In this document: positions 61,201-64,000 of the stretch, piece after piece | Position numbering within the stretch: the first letter of the stretch is position 1 | Layout of the letters: each line of letters opens with the position of its first letter | Position numbers and translations under genes: made by a program | Notes under the pieces: generated by a model | Database searches by the model: none | Told to the model about the DNA's origin: nothing | The model's input: only the letters and a program-made list of their open reading frames with translations | Origin: Eurosta solidaginis | Taxonomy: Eukaryota > Arthropoda > Insecta > Diptera > Tephritidae | Assembly: GCF_040869045.1 (NCBI RefSeq) | Contig: NC_090319.1 | Location: 347,552,302-347,616,301 of the forward strand | DNA length: 64,000 bases | Direction: 5' to 3'

Positions 61201-62597
61201 GTACCTTTTTATGCCTGGACGGGTACTGTCGGACTGATCCTCTTTGTAATGTTTGCCGCTTCCTCTTTGTACCCCTTTGTGTATTGTTCGACACGCCCTC
61301 TTTTACCCCTACGGGTACTGTCGGACATATCTTTACTGTACTGTTCGACACTTCCTATTGTACTCCTATGGAAAATGCCCGACAGCCCCTTTTTGTATCC
61401 ATACGCGTAGTGTTGGACATATTCTCTTGGTGTCTCTACATCCAGAGTCACAGAAGTCTCTTTTCTTCGCCTATGGCTACTATCGGACAAGTCCTCTAAT
61501 TTCAAACTGATTGATGCTAAATATACCCAAAAGGGACTATAGGAATCAATTATACCCCAATGTGGGACAAAAGAGATCAATCGCAGACCGCTTTCTTTAG
61601 GGATTTATCACACAATTTTTTTCAGGGATGTGTGTACCTTCATTTACCTATGAATGCACATCACTGACAGTCAATGCAGATAAATATAGAAACAACTGAC
61701 GATTCATGCACCTTGAAATTGATTTCGCTTGTGAATTTCATTCGAAGGCATTACATCAAAATCATACATGCACTTACATATGTATGTACATAAGTATATG
61801 AGCATACACACACACTTTTGTATTTCTCAAAAATCACCACAGATCCAATCAAACTCATTTGATTGTTGCAGTTCCACATTGCTAACGCTACAACATTACG
61901 ATAACTCATCGACAGAGCTGAGTTTTTCCTTTTCCTTTTCCAGCTACACCTGAGGACTCGACTGAAGTTTATAAGAGCTTTCAATGCAGCAATTTCTTGT
62001 TATTTTTGTTGCTTCCATTGAATTCAATGAATTTAACGATTTTACTGCCAATATCCATGTTCATTCGTGCAATTGAATTCTCCATAGATACGTCATTGAA
62101 TCGCCACGTTGGTTGATTAGCAAACAGCGCTATGGTAAAGCGATCACGCAGTTTAAGAAAATTGCAAAAATTAATGGACGACAATTCGACTTGACCGAGA
62201 AAGAGTTGGCAGCAATGTACACCAAGCGGAAAGACGATGAAGTGACATATGGAATGGCTTCGCTCTTCAGTGGATGGCATTTGACGCGCAATACCATCAT
62301 TATGGGATTTAGTTGGTAGGTCAAGAGGCGAAATGAATTCGGTGCATAAGTACTCATACGTTGTGCTACTTGTAGCTACATGAAATAGGTCACAGAAATA
62401 GCATATTTTTTAACAACTCTTTAAATATAAATCACTCAAGAATCATATTTTGTTTTCATTATTACTTAGGTGTGTGGTTGCAGTTTCCTATTTCACACTG
62501 GTGTTATTTAGCACACGTATGGGTGGAAATCCGTTCTTGAATTTTTTGCTGCAAAGTGTGGTCGAAATACCAGCGTATGTGTTGGGCAGATATATGG
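45913..62597 (+). CDS. SLC22-family organic ion transporter, gene B (3' end outside window)
   Basis: Paralog of gene A. Exons: 45913-46211, 47755-47867, 53228-53390, 56056-56232, 57790-57939, 62088-62315, 62470-62597, about 419 codons with no stop. The ATG at 45913 opens a hydrophilic N-terminus, then TM1 near residues 46-66. This start is favoured because it gives the usual short cytosolic N-terminus. Possible 5'UTR acceptors are at 45803 and 45910. Visible family marks: loop cysteines, sequons NYS, NFT, NKT and NVT, GQMGD-YGRR, ESPRWL. Exons 8 onward (TM9-TM12) must lie beyond 64000. In gene A the matching intron is 5 kb, so their absence here is not evidence of truncation. Likely a plasma-membrane solute carrier; substrate unknown. 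Introns are swollen by transposons. Confidence 0.93.
46307..46600 (-). mobile_element. LINE 3' end with A-tail
   Basis: A 22-nt T run (A-tail on the minus strand) at 46307-46328 abuts sequence whose minus strand has CCCAATTGTCAACCTCACCT and CTAGGGGTTTAGGGGCGGG, like 3'UTRs of LOA-type fly LINEs as I recall them. No coding part. In gene B intron 1, antisense. Confidence 0.55.
46740..47010 (-). pseudogene. LINE ORF2 C-terminal remnant
   Basis: Minus strand translates around VMRMDEYAPANKV, matching the HVMRMDE-type motif near the ORF2 end of RTE-like LINEs, followed by RLDLTWCTQL. Several stops. Short and diverged. Confidence 0.5.
47755..47867 (+). CDS. Gene B exon 2, extracellular loop
   Basis: Encodes FSSCEMY, NFT, NKT and NVT sequons. 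The acceptor CTAAG is weaker than usual but matches the gene A exon start exactly. Donor GTGAGT. 113 nt. Confidence 0.92.
48338..49978. mobile_element. hAT-like element, copy 2
   Basis: 1641 bp matching 27021-28590 from CAGTGCTCCTCAA to TTGAGCAGCTCTG. The flanking 8-mers (TTGAAAGG, CTCAACGG) agree at 5 of 8, so the duplication has decayed or the edge is off. Contains an extra segment at about 49280-49700. In gene B intron 2. Confidence 0.75.
50074..50475 (+). pseudogene. Penelope-like retroelement, N-terminal part
   Basis: A 133-codon frame with KKRQEQELEKLRSRR, then WFINKRVKIPHDVKALLSTG and LKFAPT, the conserved region before the RT of Penelope-like elements (WhhN, LLxxGxxF). Cut by the foldback element at 50479. 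It continues at 51188-51500. Confidence 0.7.
50479..51185. repeat. Foldback MITE, GGGGTATTCC family, copy 2
   Basis: Ends TATGGGGTATTCCATCC and GGATGGAATACCCCATA, same arms as 2415-2791, and a longer interior with AT-rich inverted blocks, about 707 bp. Inserted in the Penelope fragment. Confidence 0.85.
51188..51500 (+). pseudogene. Penelope-like retroelement, RT part
   Basis: Frames include IADIVMEKLLENTMEKL (as ADIVMEKLLENTMEKL), which follows the MGSxxSPxxADIVME block of Penelope RT, then LLTNYV where the YVDD box should be. The catalytic YVDD is lost. Confidence 0.7.
51505..52870 (+). pseudogene. LINE C-terminal fragment with 3'UTR
   Basis: Reads SLRSLRLTGAFTPLVIRRRL, then frame-shifted RIFLFRLMCCKSPSYLVN and RTWNSIPAFVRGKLSKSKFK, the ORF2 C-terminus of a fly LINE. 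It stops near 51990. The 3' region is split by a palindromic element (52018-52651) and runs to a TTA-rich microsatellite and a TGAA-like tail near 52865. Confidence 0.75.
52018..52651. mobile_element. CTCGCGAG-rich palindromic element
   Basis: Ends GAGCTTACGATTTCTCGAAC and GAAATCGTAAGCTC. The interior has many CTCGCGAG palindromes and TTCTCGA words, plus a third internal copy of the end (GAGCTTAGGATTTTTTC) at 52214, suggesting nesting of two copies. Flanks share ATTATTACTA, a candidate duplication, but the TTA-rich context makes this unsafe. Confidence 0.65.
53228..53390 (+). CDS. Gene B exon 3, loop end and TM2
   Basis: Encodes ECQHGWSYD, ENWVCSKDL, TM2 and GQMGD. Acceptor TGTACAG, donor GTAAGT. 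The first 73 nt match gene A perfectly. The intron downstream holds a 2.2-kb DINE-like element starting only 24 nt after the exon. Confidence 0.94.
53415..55639 (-). mobile_element. Family X element in gene B intron 3
   Basis: Plus strand starts ACAAGTAAGGAAGGCTAAG and ends CTCAACTGAGTATAAAAA. The terminal hairpin has lost its loop (GTTCGGACCGAAC). Eight or so 130-bp units (53530-54420) at 129-130 nt spacing; (GGAC)n at 55470. It starts 24 nt from the gene B exon 3 donor. Confidence 0.87.
56056..56232 (+). CDS. Gene B exon 4, TM3-TM4
   Basis: Begins YGRRVIYYISIAFCALG; two membrane helices, then GMEISRE. Acceptor TTTTCAG after a long T-rich tract, donor GTAAGT. 177 nt. Confidence 0.94.
56343..56580. 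mobile_element. MITE with CGCCCTATCTC arms
   Basis: About 240 bp. Left GTGGAATGCCACCCTATCTC and right GATATGGTGATATTCCA are imperfect inverse copies, as are inner GAAACGCCCTATC and GATAGGGCGTTTTC. In gene B intron 4. Confidence 0.65.
57240..57725 (+). mobile_element. SINE S2 unit bounded by direct repeats
   Basis: Box A GTAGCTGAATGCG, box B GGTTCGACTCCC, tail GATGTCACGTTGTTTAAATT. TTTTCCCAAATTATTAAA occurs at both 57256 and 57701, the S2 tail motif at each end. Confidence 0.75.
57790..57939 (+). CDS. Gene B exon 5, TM5-TM6
   Basis: Encodes EQDRSRIAIYQSCGWSIGTS, TM5 and TM6 (FMWLTTIPTAIILIFY). Acceptor ATGCAG, donor GTACGT. 150 nt. Confidence 0.94.
58990..59500 (+). other. Possible LINE 3'UTR-like segment
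   Basis: GTGGGTTAGGGGTTAGAATA and CCCATGGTAGGTAAACCGGT resemble 3'UTRs of fly LOA/I-type LINEs (usually CCCATGGTAGGTATGCC). Followed by repeated GTTGACAATAAAG. No coding part recognised. Confidence 0.35.
59501..61059. other. Gene B intron 5, unassigned
   Basis: 1.5 kb, less AT-rich than most introns here. Short open frames (59729-59935, 60226-60456) show no family I recognise. Composition suggests eroded transposon coding sequence. Confidence 0.35.
61060..61628. mobile_element. TCCCTGC-ended element with minisatellite interior, copy 2
   Basis: Ends TCCCTGCAAAAAATGTG and CACAATTTTTTTCAGGGA. The interior has repeated GTTCGACA, GTACTGTCGGACA and CCTCTTTGTACCCC blocks. Inverted relative to 8502-9124. 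Confidence 0.65.
62088..62315 (+). CDS. Gene B exon 6, ESPRWL and cytosolic loop
   Basis: Starts YVIESPRWLISKQRYG; Lys-rich loop, then MASLFSGWHLTRN. Acceptor CATAG, donor GTAGGT. The intron sequence just upstream is also conserved with gene A. Confidence 0.94.
62470..62597 (+). CDS. Gene B exon 7, TM7-TM8
   Basis: Encodes CVVAVSYFTLVLFSTRMGGN, then TM8 (QSVVEIPAYVLGRYM). Acceptor ACTTAG, donor GTGAGT. 128 nt, after a 154-nt intron. Last gene B exon visible. Confidence 0.93.
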
Positions 62598-62909
62598 GTG
62601 AGTATGAAAGATAAAATTATATTGGTATTATATATTGGAGAAAAGTGCATGTTCGTCAGTATAAAGATTTACTTTAGCTTTATTAAAAAAGGAACTTTGA
62701 TTTCCTCATCAGGCGCACGGTGGACTTTTGGGTCTTCAATAACTTTAACATTTAAGAAAGAATCAGCTTTTATCCACCGCTCTGTCCTCATGAAGAAACT
62801 AAAACATAAAACCATTTCGATATATCGTAGCTTCGATATTATTTTTAAAATAGTTGTGAAACAGTCTAGCGCATAATCCTGGCACAATGCCAAAACTGTG
62901 ATGTCAGTT

Positions 62910-63000
62910 ATCACGAAATAATCCGGAAATAAAGCCGAAATTACCCCAAAATAATCAGAGATGTAAAAAAAAACAGAATTAAAAGGTTTCCATATAAGTA
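62910..63000. repeat. CCGAAATTA-type cryptic repeat
   Basis: CACGAAATAATCCGGAAAT and CCGAAATTACCCCAAAATAA; same word family as 32110. A second block is at 63605-63680. Confidence 0.45.
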
Positions 63001-63294
63001 AAATTGCCCGAACTTACTAATAAAAACTTATTCAGAAAATATTTCGAAATTTTCTAGCATCGAATTCAAATTGACCTATAATAAAATAATTTAAACAAAT
63101 TTTTAAGTTAAACGGTTTTATTGAAAACAATACTTACATGAAGTAACATTTGTTTTTTTGTTTTTATCGGCCTATTGATAAATATTCAAGGTTCGATTCG
63201 AGCTCAAGGCCAGAACAATAAATTTTTTTCCTAATGATAATGAAGTAACATTAATACTAAACGCTAGAAAATAATTAAGTAGGTCCTAGGTATT

Positions 63295-63560
63295 AATCAT
63301 CGCACTCCTCATCAATCTAGGGCTTTGATCAGACAATAAAACAAAAGCGTTGGGCGCGTGAAAGTTCATGTATGTATAATGTGTTCCAAATATGAACCAA
63401 ATCGGACTACAACTACGATTTTTTTAAATATTTCAATCCATGCGCCACCTATCGGAGCTTTTTTTATCTTATTATTGCATTGTCATCGGGTTCGGAACTA
63501 TATTCCAAGTTTAAAGCTTGTAACTTATCGGGAATTATTTAAGTTTTAATTTCAAGCTAA
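63295..63560 (-). repeat. Dispersed GCTAGGTGGCG repeat, inverted copy
   Basis: Matches 9185-9560 in reverse, including GCACTCCTCATCAATCTAGG, ATGCGCCACCTATCGGAG and TTATTGCATTGTCATCGG. Confidence 0.6.
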
Positions 63561-63829
63561 ACAAAACCATTAAATATACGAAGAAAGCCCTATACTGATC
63601 TAAAGATAGGTGCGGAATTATCCGGAAATGATCCCGAAAACAATCGGAAACTGACCCTGTAGTTATTCGGAAAACTATCTTATTTTCCAAATTTTTTTAT
63701 GAGGAGCATCTATATGAAATATAATTTATATATCGTCGGTCCATTGAAGACTAACACTTTTCTGTTATTTGAGTGGAAGACGTTTTGTTGTTGTTTTTGA
63801 AACGTGCTACTTTTCCACGCAAACAACGA

Positions 63830-64000
63830 ACTAGTCTTCGCACAAGGGATCTCGTCGTATATCTGCGGTCAAATTCAAAAAGTAATTTTTAAAAATATTA
63901 TTCCCAGTGTCATTGATGCTCCCTCTGGCGTAAAAAAGGGCAGTCATCTTGGTCCAATTATATTATATTTTTTTATTAATGATATTTTTACCACTATAAA
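63830..64000 (+). pseudogene. LINE RT fragment at right edge
   Basis: The translation around GSHLG and INDIFTTI matches the RT segment of the fragment at 4310 (GSHLGPILF, INDISTTI), with frame damage. Continues beyond the window. Confidence 0.65.

Overview
This is eukaryotic, AT-rich fly DNA. It has split genes with GT/AG introns, one minimal 60-nt intron, tRNA-derived SINEs, DINE-1/mini-me-like elements carrying (GTCY)n tracts, Helitron, hAT, Penelope and LINE debris. From remembered repeat types I judge it an acalyptrate fly, most likely a tephritid fruit fly; this is inference, not a database result.

The only host genes I can support are two paralogous SLC22-type (organic ion transporter, major facilitator superfamily) genes, head to tail on the + strand. 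Gene A enters from the left edge (first in-window exon ends at 75) and stops at 18063, with ten exons in the window. Gene B starts at 45913 and leaves at the right edge after exon 7 (62597). Homologous exons 2-7 have identical lengths (113, 163, 177, 150, 228, 128 nt) and phases, so the pair arose by tandem duplication. Both reading frames are intact where visible. Features seen include TM1, a large glycosylated Cys-containing loop, the GQMGDxYGRR motif, ESPRWL after TM6 and, in A, YPTCIRQTG and the LPETL end of TM12.

Nearly everything else is transposon-derived. Gene A introns hold foldback elements (646-1193, 2415-2791), SINEs, a LINE fragment (4310-5170), terminal-inverted-repeat/minisatellite elements and an internally deleted Ty3/gypsy-type LTR retrotransposon (12212-15652, minus strand). 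The roughly 27.8 kb between the genes holds a decayed Helitron (3' end CTAG at 23584), a 1.57-kb hAT-like element (27021-28590), a 195-bp hAT-type MITE with perfect 8-bp target duplication (32840-33034), and a deeply nested block (33150-45594) of DINE-1/Helentron-like elements. In that block one family is inserted into itself, into a second family, and into a Transib-like inverted-repeat element. Gene B introns hold a second hAT copy, a Penelope fragment split by a foldback element, a LINE split by a CTCGCGAG-rich palindromic element, a 2.2-kb DINE-like element with a 130-bp tandem array, and more SINEs.

I found no CRISPR array, operon, rRNA or genuine tRNA gene. The unusual content is the nested transposon architecture, the Transib-like element, the shared 3' signature of two hairpin-ended families, and traces of gene conversion or strong constraint between the two transporters.
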